From Castanea sativa (taxonomy: Eukaryota; Streptophyta; Magnoliopsida; Fagales; Fagaceae), in the NCBI RefSeq assembly GCF_040712315.1, contig NC_134013.1:13613001-13677000 (forward strand): a DNA stretch of 64,000 bases, in the 5' to 3' direction. This document shows positions 50,262 to 63,596 of the stretch, one piece after another (position 1 is the stretch's first letter; each line of letters opens with the position of its first letter). The notes under the pieces are model-generated. The model saw only the letters and a program-made list of their open reading frames with translations, was not told the DNA's origin and ran no database searches. A program made the position numbers and the translations under genes.

Positions 50262-53200
50262 TCATTCTGTCAGAAAACAGTCCATTTTAACATCTGTAAC
50301 ATCAAGTTGTAGAATCTCTGCTCTGCAACCTAGGATTGATCCAATACTGCACAAAAAGGGGGGGAAGGGGGTGGTCAGACCTTTCCAAATAAAGACATCG
50401 ATATGATAGTTCATCGCCAATGTTTTTACACACATTTTCTTCTATAATTGCAATAGAAAAAGTTCTGGACAGCATCTGATATTCTCTTTTATTTAGAAAA
50501 TATGAAAAAACTAATGAGCTCTAACTCAAATGACACTTAGCAATTGGAGGATGAGGACCCAAATTATTGGCTTTACTTGTGTGTGACTAGTGAGGATGAT
50601 TTGGAGTGTATGATAAGAAGTATGAGATTGGGACAATTATATGACCTTTGTGAGACTACTTCATAATGCAATAAAGTGATTTTCAGGTTCTGTGTAAGTT
50701 CAAATTGTGTAAGCTGTAGGCACTGGTATTAGCCATAGGCTGGTTAACAATTTCGATTGGTTCATTTTATTATTTTATGTTCATCTTCTATGCATTGAGA
50801 CTTTTGGAGGGTTAGCAATTTTGGATACTTTGGCTGGTTAGCAGTTTCTGTGAGGTAACTTTTTATTACGAAGCCCAAAAATATCAAAAAGGAAACAATA
50901 ATAAATATATAAAAAAGGACCCCTTGTTCACAATTGAAGAAGGGTGGCCCAAGACTCTCAAATTATTATTTCCTTTTTGTTTTAAAAAATGGGCCCAATA
51001 CCAACCCAACAAGTCCAATCATCTGTCAAAATGTTTTCTTTAATAGGCAGCACAGTCCAAGACCTGGTCGTCCATGTAAAAGCGGCGTGCATGTGGGCAA
51101 CCTCACCCAAACCTTCTGTCAGCAATGACACAAGCAGAGGCCCTTCACCCAAGAATTTCGGTTTGGGTGATGGGTTTATATACAACCTAAACTGATCCTA
51201 CAGGTGAACACCCCTAAATTCCTTAACAATAAAACAAAGAAAATGAACCAAAAGGAAAGGGCATAGAGCAAAAGTATAGGAACTGATGAGATGGTCAATA
51301 CAGATATCATTTTCCAATCCAGTAAATTCTCTTACCTGGGATGTGTACGGCCAAGATCACCATGGACAAACTCCTTAATATATGTTCCAGCCTGAATCAA
51401 AAGACCATCATTATGAGCATACAGAATTAGTATTCATGTAATTCATAGTCATCAAAAAAAATAAAAATAAAATATCATAGTCATCAAGCTCTTCATGATA
51501 CTCAATACTGATCAGAGCTAAGTCCTTTGTGTATGCTATAATAAAGCAGAAAGAGTACAGAAGTGGATTATATGCCGCCCCAAACCCATTAGTATCTGAC
51601 TCCTGAAATTATCCAGAATTACTTTCCACAACATTATGCTTTCATGAAAATGTCTAATAATATTTCACTTAAGATCACAAAATGTAGAGATTGTGCCTTG
51701 GAGTTATATTAACTAGGATACAAATTAGTTGTTGGAGTGGCTATATCTCCAAGCCTCCGCAACTAAATCTTGATAGATTTCAATAGAAATCAAACATTAT
51801 CACTAATTCAGAGTAAAAACAATAAAAGTAGTTTGATATTGTGAGACTCAAAGTTGGGGTGGAGGGGCGCACAAATAGCTGATCATGAGCTAGTTGGGAG
51901 AGCATAAGCCTTTTAAAGGCTGTAGCTTTTATCTTTCTTTTTAGGATAGGTAAAAAGCTGTAGCTTTCTTGAGAAATAACCCTTTGACTGCTTCTCAAAA
52001 GCCACCTAAAAAGCTTAACCCACTTTACAAATAACACAAAACAAAAACACCCTTGAAGCCCTAGCATTTCTGTTTAATTAATAACTACAACAAAATTGTA
52101 TCATTATCCAACAAATTTCAGAAGTCCTTGCTATAACCATTAACCAGAGATTCAGATTTAAGGTAAAATTGGCTCTGATTAAACCTATCCTTCTCATCCA
52201 TTTGGATAAATTCATAAATATAATGATAATAATTGTATCCATATCAAAAGAAATTGTATTACATTACCTGAGTGCATAGATGCAAAAGAAAATATTGAGA
52301 ACTTCCACCAATCCTCTCAATTTTCATCCTAAAATTTGAAAAGATATTTAAAAAAATTAGATATTCTGAACATATACATAATGGTAGAGCTTAAAGAAGG
52401 CTATCTGACATAATGGTAAGGCTCCAACCAATGTATAATTTTTTCACGTTGTAATGGACTACGACGGTGAAGCACCCTTATAGGGGTCCCCTGCAAAATT
52501 TGCTGTACAGAACAGAAACGGATCATGAGTAACTTGTATAACAAAAATAAACTTTGCACAGGCAGGCCTTATCCTTTTTTTTGATAAGTAAAATCAAAAT
52601 AGAGCATATATGAAACTGACAAGAAACAAAGATATGCCACTGGATAGAAGAATCAAAAGGCAGATAAGAATATTCTCTCATTCAGCAAGGATAGATAAAG
52701 TGTGTTAGTTTTTATGAACATATAGAGAAAGAGGGTGTAGAAAGAAGAGAGAGGACAAAAGGATTGCACCATTTTGTCTAATGGCCTACATCCACTGAGT
52801 AAGCTTGGAGGGGACACCAGAGCATTGCATTTATTGTGATTTTATTTTGATTTCAGTCTTTATTTCTGAATATAGCATTTTCAGTTATTTCCTTCTTCTT
52901 TTTTGTATTAGTTGACTCTAACTTGAAATTGTGGAATTTATGATGATTGTAATTGGGAGCCTATTTGAGGGTGGCTCCCCAGACATTTTGGGTTGGAGAA
53001 TTTTAAAAAATAAAGAATATTTCAGATTGTATGTTCCTACATTTGGTGGTGAAGCCAAACACCCTACCCTACGGTGGTGAAACCTACAGTTGGCCATTTA
53101 TCTATGCATTCTACACCATACTTTACTCCATAGCATTACCTAGGGCCTGTTTGGTAGAGCAGTTTTGAACCACACTTTTTCAAAGTAAAACATTCTTAAA

Positions 53201-56200
53201 CTTCACTTTTTTCTAGGTACAGTTTTTTCAAACAACCCCATTTCCAATAAACTAAAAAATAAGCTATACCAACAGGTACTTTGTTAGTTGACCGAACATG
53301 GCAATGGAGTGTATGAATGTGTTTGTAGTGTGGAATTAATGAACAACACATGTAATTTCCTTGAGTCCAACAACATGAGAACTTCTACAGTTCTACCAAA
53401 CACTGGTTGGATTCTATTAATGTAAAGAAAGCATCATAAGAGACATCACATTCAAAGCTTTAGCAAGTTGCAAAAACTATGATAATAAATAAATATTAAT
53501 AAAATATGATGCTTACAATCAACTCACCATGTCCTTGAGGGAGGATATAGAGTCCAAGTCTACATCCTCAAGTGGGCGTGAAATCCACACAAGCGCAGCA
53601 TATTGCTTCTACACGAGATATATGAGTAACAATAAGAATCATGTCTAACTTTAAGTAATGTCACATCACTTGATATTTTTTATTGGATGTGAATTTTGAC
53701 AAATCTGTAGTTGAATTACATTTTCTTCTCATGCCCACAATGCTTGCAAAATTTTAAGATGATCAACAATCAACAACTATGTCATTTATCAAATGTTTAA
53801 ATTTCAATTTTTTTGTATTTTAAAATCATGCATAAAAGACAATCTTATGAATTAAATAGAAAATAACATCCGATTCGTACAAAATTTGGCATGTGTTAAG
53901 AACATAGAAAACATTTAATCTAATGGTGGGATTTTCAAAATATTAATCTAATAAAAAGTTATTAGATGGTGTAATACTGCTTAAAGTTACACAAAGTGTA
54001 ATACTTTTTTTTTAAATAAAGTAAAAAAGAGTATACCAAGTGTAATACACACACACAAACATATAAACAAAGAAATAATTAAATAAACATAAACCTGCTT
54101 CTCTGCTTCTCCCTCACGCATCACGGTCCACCCCTCAATGCCTACCACTTTCAAATTTTTTACACCAACCTGCATCTCAAAATGTTTTATGCACCATTGA
54201 TCATGATCATGTTTTTTTAATATCAGGAAGAAGTGTAAATAAAATTGGCATTGAACTCACCAATTTATTTTCCAAATTGTTTATGTTTGTTTCTATTTCT
54301 CTTACAAATGCCTCAGATGGTATTCGGCGTGCATTTTGTACCTCAACCAGGAAAGGCCTACCTGAACCCAACATTCGAACCTGAAAAAATAAGTTCCATA
54401 ATTCAGGATTTCATCATTTGGGTCAAAATTGCAGCAAGGAAAGCAGATCTTTCGTACATCAATATCCTCTCTTCCAGCGGCATGAAACTTATAATTGTCA
54501 CCTTGACACAGTGGTTGGATGTTGCTACCTATTATCTCCTAGAGAGTAAGCACAATACACTGTCAGTTTTTTACCCATTGCTTCATAGAAACAACCTCAA
54601 TTAGAATAATAATCACCATGATCAGAAAAGTAGATAGTACCTCAACAGATGCTTCTCCCATTCTTTCATCATCAATGATCCATCGTGTTTGACTCACATT
54701 TCTTGAGTACTACAATACAAAAGAGTAACTGAGTGAGACTGATAGCATGGATTGCAAGTTGCACAGTATACACTTTTCAAGTTCAAATTAAACTGTCAAC
54801 GTTGCTTTGCCACTAAAACTAGCGATTCAAGTGTCCAGTAGCATTGTAATACATAGATGCTCCAATATATTTTATTGAGGAAAGACTACTTCGTGTGCAA
54901 AGAACGTGGAGGAGCCAAAAGAAACATAGATGCTCCAATAATGTAAAATAGCTATCACGATGTATGTTTCCATATTTGATAGAAAACACTCTTGCAGGTA
55001 CTCTGTTTGATTCTAATAATAAATCAGAACAGATGATTCGAGATCATATCCACACATGAGGGCTTGCTAGCTCTAGAGAATTTGATATTCTGAATGGAAA
55101 TCAAATATATATAGATTCACACATTGTAACATGTAGATTCTCCAATAATGTAAAATATGTATCAAGATGTATTTGCAAGATTTAACAGAACAAAATTCTT
55201 GCAAAACTTTGTTTGATGTCTAATAATAGATCATATTGGATTATTCAAGAACATATCCACACACGAGACATCCTAGCTCTACAAATTCTAATACTCTAAA
55301 TGGAAATCAAATCTATTAGTGCGTGTGTGAGTTTTTTTCTTAAGAGAAAGGGGGGGGGGGGGGTGCTGTATTTGTTCTCTTGCCCAAGGTGTCTGCCTCC
55401 AATTAAGAAGCGTGGCTGCATGATCTAATGTAAAGTGTTCACCTCATTGTTTAAAGTTTTAGTTAATGTCTCTAAAGGGACCACCTCATTTTTTAAGTAA
55501 ACATGTCATGTACACTCTTTCCACATTTATTTTGCTTTTGTTTTGACCTAGACTGAAGAGTTGGATGAAAGAACACATATGCCACATGAAAAAGACTAAG
55601 AGAATGGGTCTCAATTCCAACATTTTGTTGGGTTGCATAGTAGATCATACTCACTCTAGGGTAAGTTAATCGGTTGACCAGTAACTTCACTAATGTCTAC
55701 TACATCAACTTTCTCTGCTCTCCCATATGCTCTTACAAGAAGCAGCAATGAAGCAAACAAAATATTTGAAACTAAAATATTTGAAATCAAACAAAATAAA
55801 GAAAGATTGATTGTAATACGATCCGTTTGAAAACAGCTTATTTAGCTTTTTTTGTTGCAAATTTTTTGTTAAAAGTGTGCTAAATTATACTTGTACTTTG
55901 AAGAAGTGAGAAAAATTAAGAAAAAAGAGAGGTTTTAAAAAGCTGAACATAAAAACTAAAAAGCAAAAGGCTAGTTTATAAGCTGTATCCAAACGCACAC
56001 GAAGTATTTACATGTAGCGAGGAGATTGAAATTGATAAACTAGACACCAAATACACTAAATTCTTAAACATTTAAGTGCTAATATAATCCAAAAAGGAAA
56101 TAAAGTTCTTTATTGACAATGGTTTACCTTCAGATATCTCCCACCAAAGTAGATGGGTGTCCTCTGGCAAAGAAGCACCAAGCAGCAAGCGTCATTGACC

Positions 56201-59200
56201 TAGAAAGGTTAAAAAGGCAAATAATATCAGGACCGTATTAAATCTAACAACCAAACCAAAATCAGTCTAATATTTGATCAGACATGAATCATGAAGTGCA
56301 GTGACTTAGGATCCAGTTGATGCTTGATACTAGAAAACCAACACTTTTATATCAACTTGTACAAAAAGTATGACTAAGATTACCCAGCATTTCTCTATTT
56401 CCTAGAGTGGAAAAAAAAATGCTTGTCTTGTCACCATCAATTCCAAATCACCTCTTTCCCATCAGCCAGAGTCAGTATAGAATTAATTTAGGCCCCAAAG
56501 GGAGAGTGAAGGGGAAGATTTAAACTAGTCACCTCCACTTCATGAAGCATGATCCCCCCTACTGATTGTGCTACATCTTGGACTAAGAAAGGGAATTTCC
56601 TATTTCAAGTCATGGATGCAAGAGAGGTTGACAACTGAGTTGCAAACTTGACATTGCTGAAAGTGTTCTGATCATTTACATATTGGAGTTGCTCTAAACC
56701 ATACCAAACCCCATCCTAATAGAAGCTCTAGGCCAAAGGAGCAAAAGAATTACCTTCTCTAGAGGGAATTTGAAGCACTCAGAAGATTCATTATCTTGCA
56801 AACCATCAAAAGACCTTTCAACAGTTGCATCAGCTAAATCAGAGCATTTGATGTCCCCAGCTACTGAGTCATCAAGAGAGTCGACAATGCTTCCTGTGCC
56901 CGTATCAATCAGCAAAGTCAATTTCAGAATCCAACTTTGAGGAATAAATGTAAATAAATTTATAATAAAAAGGAACATATTTTTATGTTAATAAAAGTTT
57001 CTGATATTGTACAATTAGCCATGGTATGAAACTTAATCTGGAATATATTATTTTTTTGATAAGTAATAATCTGGAATATATTAGCAAGAGGATTATAGCA
57101 TCTTATGGATAAAAAATATCCTAACCATTTTTTTTTATGAATTAAGTAATATAATATTGATCAAAAAGACTTTATGTTCACGAAAATCCTAACCATTTTT
57201 TTACTGGTAAATAAAAAGAGAGAGGTACAGCAAGAATTGTTTCCCTGGTACACAGGGAGTGGACAAAGGGAATAATAACCATAAATATATAATTCAATCA
57301 GAAAGCTTCAAGTCTTCAACAACAAACACACAATGGCAAAAAAATTTAATTTTCCATAAATATTACAATAATTACAAAACAACTTGGAACTCCACTGCCC
57401 TCATATCATTCGCCAGGATTTTAGCTGTTCGAGTTGGGAATAAGGATAGAGATAATTGAACTCATCTGAGCAGATTGCTCTGTCCGATACCGTGTACATT
57501 TAAAATGGGATACTCAGTTCATAAAACAACCGGGCTTTGAATCTTAGACCCGCAATTTCAATGTCCAGATAAGTAATTACTTATTAAGCAAACAGAAAAA
57601 CAACAAAGAGCCCCTAGAATTTGCTCCTTTTAGTCATTAAATGGATGCATCTCCTGCCAACAACACTGTATATGCTTTATGTAGACCTATCTCCTCAAGA
57701 AACATATTGAATTATTTGTAAGGGGATGATATCAACCAAAATTTGTAACCTTTTTTTTTTATAATTCAATAGTTGGGGATGGAGGGATTTGAAATCTGGA
57801 TGTCTCCACTAGAAACACCAAGTGGTGCAGTTGAGCTATAAGGCTCTAGGCACAAAAAAATTGTAGCCATTAGGCACTTGGTCCCCACCATCACACCCTA
57901 AGGTGCAGTAACTGCAAATATCTCTATTTAAAAAGGAAATAGAAAGTATTGTTACTTTTGTCCAGTGAGATAGTGGGTTCAAGAGTTGAGACCCAATGGG
58001 AGTGTATGTGTAATTACTGATTATCAATCCAGGAAAAAAAAAAGGAAATAGAATGCACAAAGCTCTCCAAATTACAGTTACACAAAATCTGTACAATCAG
58101 ATAATCTCCCAAATGATAAACCTAAAAATTTAATTCTGAAAGAACTTGTATAATCATATACCTTAACAAAGCAAATTTGTCTCAATAAATTCCCTTCAGG
58201 GATAGTTAGAAACACATCATGATCTTCAAGCTTAGATTCCAAATAAAATAATAACACAAATTAGAACTGCATGGACATGCATCAGGTACAGATTATGGCT
58301 TTTAAACATGAAAACAGAGCAACTAACATTGACCAACTCAGAATTATAGGGTTTCATTTATCGCATTCATAATGAAACAACAAGACTAAATGGGGTTGAT
58401 ATAAATATTCACATGCCTGTTTTTATTCTCTTGCAACCCTGTTTGCTCACTGCTACACTCTGAACCACTTTTGAAGCTTTGTGAGAAAATGTCAAACGGA
58501 TGCGGAAATTGCTTATACCTGATTTACAATCCTGTGAAACTTTTAATTTCATATAAAATAATCGGATAAATAAAATTTCAATACATGCTTGACTTTTTTC
58601 AATCATAGAAAAGTTCAGCATAAGAAGCAAATCTTTACTCACCAACATTGTTTCAAGGGGTTTTGCTAAAGAGAATTTTAAGGCATCCTTTGCAGATATA
58701 CTTTGAGAAAATGGCCCTCCTTGGAACCAAGTTTCAGTCCCGTACTTTCTTTTCATGTACAACCTAAAAAATTTGGAAACTGAAATCATTGTCACCAAAT
58801 CATATATAGTTATATTAATAGGTAAAAAGAAAGTCAGAAAATGAACCAAAACAGAGAATCACTAGGACGAGGTGCACAAATCATAGTGATAAGATCCCCC
58901 CATTAAAATCATAATAGTTTCAAGCCTAAAGAATTTTCGAAATTTTCTGACAAGCATAATAAGCAAATTGGGCTTTTTCCTTCCCTTTTCTTTCTTTTGG
59001 TTTTTTTGGAAGAAAAATTATTAACCAAAGGCCAGGCACCCCCGGCTTTTGAATTTGAACAGAAGTACCATTACTGACACATGCACAGAGATTCTTCAAC
59101 ATTAGCAAGTCAACAATTCTTACCTAACTGAGTGTTCATTTTCAAGGATAATTGGAGGTACGGACACTTCAAGAGAAAAGCTATCAATCTGATAGCCCTC

Positions 59201-60351
59201 TTGCTTCACCAGCTCAGAAATTGCAACAGCCATATCATTAGCATTTCCTTTTTTCACTGGAATTTCCTTGTCGTCGCAATAGGTGAACTGTAAAATACCT
59301 AAACAAAGGGCGCAGAGTACTTCCTCAAATTCTGATTCCTTAGAATTAGAACTGATTTCCTCATCATGTCTTTGTTCTCCAATAACTGAATTCAATATTG
59401 ATGGCGAGATCACAGAAATTGAATAAATATTTCCTCGGATCCCAAATAGCCGAAGGATACATCGGGTGCATACCTACAAACAAAAAAGAAAATCATAAAA
59501 AACCAAGAATTATAATTTATTTTTTTAAATATATAAATAGCACATAATCTATGTCTGTACAGAGCAATTAACAATATCTATCCATGGTAAACCTACTTTT
59601 GAATATCATAATGTAGACTTCATAAACCGAGACCTTTCTTACAGGAATAAACTAAAATCCGTTCTCAATGTGAAAATCAGGCACGAACACCAACCGTGAC
59701 CAATTTCACATTAATTAAGTTTCTATTGAAGCAATTATTATCTAGACAGTTAACATTTATTACCAGGGTTCACAATCACATATGTGAATTCCTGTAACTC
59801 ACTAAATTAACCAGTTAAGGTTCAATATACTTCATAAATACAATTTTTCCACTCTTCAAAGCAATACAACCAAACTTATCTAATATAGCTTCAAAGCAGG
59901 AACTACAATAATAATGTGTAAATGACATTAGGCCCTAAAATACATCATGAAAAAGAGAATAATGTATCACTGTAAAAAAAAAAAAAAAAAAAAGGTAAAA
60001 AGGTAGTGAGATTTGATGGTAAACAACATGAAATTGAAAGAAAGATGATTAAGCGACATTTTCAATACTCCTTTGCCAAATTACTACACGAATTCGATAT
60101 TTGGAACTACAACTAAATTTCGATAAAGTTTGTGCATAATTTAGAAACCCTAGATTAGACGAAAGAACACGAACCCCGACGGACAACAAGTCCTTCACGG
60201 CGTGAGAAGGCAATCCTTTAACGACGTCGTGTAGAGCCCCCACATCATCGTCGTCGCCGTGGCATTCCACGGCGGAGAAGATAACATGCGCCGCCTCGGA
60301 ATCGATGCTAACGTGCTCAGCTTCGGTATTGTTCATGTTCGCGTCCGCCAT
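50262..60351 (-). CDS. PUS10: tRNA pseudouridine synthase, Pus10 type
   Basis: Converts uridine to pseudouridine in the tRNA T-loop (positions 54/55 in studied members). Exons: 60351-60175, 59473-59124, 58763-58643, 58531-58417, 56893-56754, 56199-56128, 54709-54641, 54538-54458, 54380-54261, 54169-54095, 53608-53528, 52502-52429, 52328-52268, 51391-51336, 50346-50262. The sum, 1677 nt, gives 558 residues and phases match throughout. CxxC pairs at 61/64 and 113/116 form the zinc site before a THUMP-like part. The catalytic domain shows FHAAGREDIDVRMLGSGRPF with the probable catalytic Asp about 373, then RVLHRRSPL and AGTYIKEFVHGDLGRTHPSI. Intron 4 (58416-56894) begins with GC, and only that donor keeps frame. 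Exon 12 has two in-frame acceptors 12 nt apart (52502 or 52490). Large introns carry SINE and MITE copies. The start is the first in-frame ATG after the TATA box. Confidence 0.95.
50505..50575 (+). mobile_element. SINE fragment in the last PUS10 intron
   Basis: ATGAGCTCTAACTCAAATGACAC matches the head of the SINE at 36551 (ATGAGCTCTAGCTCAATTGG), including the A-box region. The rest is decayed. Confidence 0.5.
53145..53410. mobile_element. possible hAT-type MITE relic in PUS10 intron 11
   Basis: Begins GGGCCTGTTTGGTAGAGCAG, a common terminal motif of plant hAT MITEs, and a CTACCAAACACTGG motif near 53392 could be the decayed other end. It is non-coding, and the boundaries are uncertain. Confidence 0.4.
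55826..55998. mobile_element. MITE in PUS10 intron 6
   Basis: The left end CCGTTTGAAAACAGCTTATT and right end ATAAGCTGTATCCAAACGC are imperfect inverted repeats about 170 bp apart around an A- and T-rich middle. This layout is typical of hAT-type MITEs. No clean target duplication was found. Confidence 0.65.
57765..57850 (-). mobile_element. SINE in PUS10 intron 4
   Basis: The reverse strand reads TATAGCTCAACTGCACCACT (A-box-like) then ATTTCAAATCCCTCC (B-box-like). A second SINE-like fragment with GGTTCAAGAGTTGAGACCC follows at 57955-58030. Confidence 0.6.
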
Positions 60352-60484
60352 TTTACAACGGCTCTCTCGGAGGGCAATGGCGGCACTGTCTCTCTGGGGG
60401 GGTTTTCGACTTTTGAGTTTTCTTTTTTCTTTTTTTTAGTTCGAAGAGGAGTGAGTGAGTACTGAGTATAGGGAAAGTGTTGGG

Positions 60485-60492
60485 TATTTATA
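60485..60492 (-). promoter_or_regulatory. PUS10: candidate TATA box of PUS10
   Basis: TATAAATA on the minus strand, about 134 bases upstream of the ATG at 60351. Distance and orientation fit a core promoter with a leader of about 100 bases. Confidence 0.5.
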
Positions 60493-60499
60493 TGGGACA

Positions 60500-61947
60500 C
60501 GAATCGCTTTAACATTAAAAAAAACTCTCGATTAAAAGTTCCAAGTCCTCGTCATCTTGGTCGTTGGATTCGATTACCTTGTTCTTTACCGTCAAAAAAA
60601 AAACTCTCCCTCAGGCTTCTTTTTTTTCTTTTCTTTTTTTCCAAAAGATATTTAAAAAATAAAAAAACCCTAATATTTGGAGTTTGATTTGCCTGTATTA
60701 GTGGTTTTCCTTCCACCGGTTTTTCATCCACCACTTAATAGTAAGAGGTCAAGTCCAGCATCATGTTAAAGTTGAAGATCAAGTTAGATTAAGTCTCAAT
60801 TAACTTGTTAGCGCTAAGTTGTCACCTTTATTATCAGTTATAACTTTTGGTGCACCAGTGCAATAGATAAGCAACAATTGGTATTGGACTAAACTAACAT
60901 AATTTTAGATACTTTTAGTTAATTAAAGTAGTTTTTATGAACTTTTTTAACTTTTAAGTAAAAATTTTACTTCCAACCAAATATGTTATATTAAAAAGTT
61001 AATATACTTATCATACTGCATGTAATACTTGTGTTGGGCTTTTCGCCACAAGTACAGTGTTAAGGTGGCAACATTTATAACCTCCCTCTCTCTTAAAAAG
61101 AAAAATACCATGTCCACACAAGTTCCATGTGCCTCGTAGTACTTGCTTTTTTTTCATTCTTTCTTTTTGAACTTTTTTAGCATGGGACATAAACTCAGCA
61201 TTTAGATTTTCAGCTCAAGAATTCACGTCAAACCTCAGATCAATGAGAAACCGAACTGGAAGGCTGCAAAGGGACCGTCCTCGTTAATATCCCATGACTG
61301 CAAAAACAAGTTCATGTCATTGAATGCATCCAAATGCTTAAAACATGGTGAACTTTGATAGAAATCATTTTATAAATCCTATGAAAAATCCTCATATGCA
61401 CAACAAAATCTGGTTCATATTGCACAATCAACTATATTTGATTTAGAAGCTATGTGAACACAATTGCTCGTCTCCCAGCACACTCTTATTGATCAAGAAG
61501 AGAAAAGTTGGAGTTGAACAACCAAAGATGAACATAGTGCTTTCAATAAGAGCGTTATTAATTACACACCAATGTGCTCACATATATAGATCCGGACAAC
61601 CAGTTCACCTAATGCTTGACCATATCATTGAATATTGAGATCTAGCTACACATTTTAGCCAATACATTTAACCTGACAAATATTTTAGTCTGTATCTTTT
61701 CATACAGATTATCGAGGTTTATGATTGTACTCCAATATATCATATACATACGGTTTAAGATCTAAATCATAGTTGTTCAAAGTTCAATGACAGACAAAGG
61801 TCACAACCAGTTTCAAATTGAAAGCAAAAGCTAGATAATAGTTCAGTTGCTCAATGGTTGTCACCAACATAAGAACCAATTTTATATCAATCGACTTCAT
61901 GAATTCAAGACATTGCCTAAGCCAAATATTAAGCAGCTTTACATCAT
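60500..61947. other. spacer between PUS10 and the F-box gene
   Basis: It holds the PUS10 upstream region and the F-box gene's 3' flank. Mostly AT-rich and without open coding regions, except for a small exon-like block at 61297-61235 on the minus strand, reported as a finding. Confidence 0.5.
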
Positions 61948-63536
61948 TTAGCTAAATACAATTTGAGAAGACCTAGAATGCCTGGGAAACAACAATAATT
62001 CCTTGAGAACACAAAGCTTCTCCTCTGAATTTAAATTATAAGAAGAGATTTTCATTGTCTTTAAGAACTTTGCCCTCTTTAGGAAATGTTTAACAAGTTT
62101 CAGCTCATTCTTTAACCCTTCAAATCCTTCGTAATGAAGAGTTGTAAGGCATGTTGACAGACATTTGCGAACAACTTGTTGCAGTGGCTCCTCGTAGAAT
62201 ATCATGTCACAAGTGAAACTCTCTTCCTTTTCACAACTAAAAAAGTTCCTTTCTTCCTGACAACAAAAGACAGTAGTTACTTGAATTAATTCAGGAATGA
62301 AAAAAGTAAAAGATAAAAAGACACATATCATCATTTGAACTTACATACCTTTTCAACAACAAGTACTGCAAGATTAGGAGTCACTTGAAGCAGGTGCGGT
62401 AGCACATGCAACATACAAGGACCCTTAACCTTTAAGAAAGACAAATTATGAAACGTGGGTGGATCAAATTCAGAAGCATTGCAAAGGAACTGCACCACAA
62501 CATAACAATCACAAGTCACAAACAACAATATTACTGCTTGTCCAAGATTGATAAACCATATAAAAACTTGTGCTTGTTTTACCTCAGTGGTATTTGTTGA
62601 CAAATGGAGGGATTTAATGTCACCGAGTTCTCCGATGAAGTCCCATACCCTACTTCCATAGTGTTCATAATAATCAATTTTAGTTAAATCAACATCAATA
62701 TCAATGACCGCTTCGACCAAGTTAGACAGATCTTCCAACAATACGCTATCCAAATGACCCCCAAAATTAAGGTACTCCAAAGCAGGGGCCTTTATTTCAA
62801 GTTTGTAAGGCAATTCATCAAACTTCATATACAAATTTAATCTTTTCAGTGTAGGCGAAATGAATTTACAATGCCAATCCGTGTACCAACAATGTACTTT
62901 AACAGACAAATCTTGTAGCACCGGACATAAAGTGGGTAGAGTAAAAAGATAGTCGCAGCTATTGAAGTTAAATTCAAGATGTAGAATCTTCAGACTCGGG
63001 AACACAATGGATGAAGATGGAGGAGTATCATACTCAAAATTGCCACTCAATTTCAAAGCTATTAATGTTTTATAGTTAAAGAGGCTACAGGGCAAGTAGA
63101 AAGATCCGTTAGAGTTAGGATCGATGTTAAGGTCAATATCTTCCACGCCACGAGCAATCGCAGCGCGGACCCATGTATCCATGTGCACTGGGTCATAAAC
63201 TCCATGATCCCAATGGAGACGAAATTTTTGTACCTGACTCGCACTGCGAAGAGCCCAGACTCTGGATACTATATGCGCAAAATTAAAATTGTACCGCTTA
63301 TGACTTTGCACTTCAGCTGAGGACGACGTCGTTGTGAGTTCGTAGTAGTCGAAGTCAAGCTTTGGCACAAGAGTCCAGAGTGTCTTCCACCTGCTCGACA
63401 AAATGCTTGTGACAACAGCCTCTTTGGTTGTGAGAAACGAAAGGATATGGCAGAGGAGAGACTTCGGTAAATTGCTGATCCTGTCCGCTTCTTCTGGTTT
63501 CTGGCGTTTTGAGGTTGATTCAGCCGAGCAAACCAT
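61948..63536 (-). CDS. F-box/LRR protein with FBD domain
   Basis: F-box proteins bind SKP1 and bring targets to an SCF ubiquitin ligase; this plant FBD subfamily is large and targets are mostly unknown. Exons are 63536-62583, 62489-62349 and 62256-61948. Both introns are GT-AG in phase 0, giving 467 residues, normal for the family. The F-box is at about 18-55 (DRISNLPKSLLCHILSFLTT, then RWKTLW). Leucine-rich strands follow (SLKILHLEFN, LKRLNLYMKF, ALEYLNF). The C-terminal FBD part is in exon 3 (CLSTCLTTLHYEGFEGLKNE, LKELLLFPR, ending SSQIVFS). I chose the ATG at 63536 (MVCSAES) because the 20 codons from an upstream ATG at 63596 do not resemble family N termini. Unspliced read-through of intron 1 stays open, so an intron-retained form could be translated further. 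Confidence 0.92.
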
Positions 63537-63596
63537 TCGGCCTTTGTTGAGGCAATAATCTTTGAAAGGACGAGTGTTGGGTTCGGACTTTATCAA

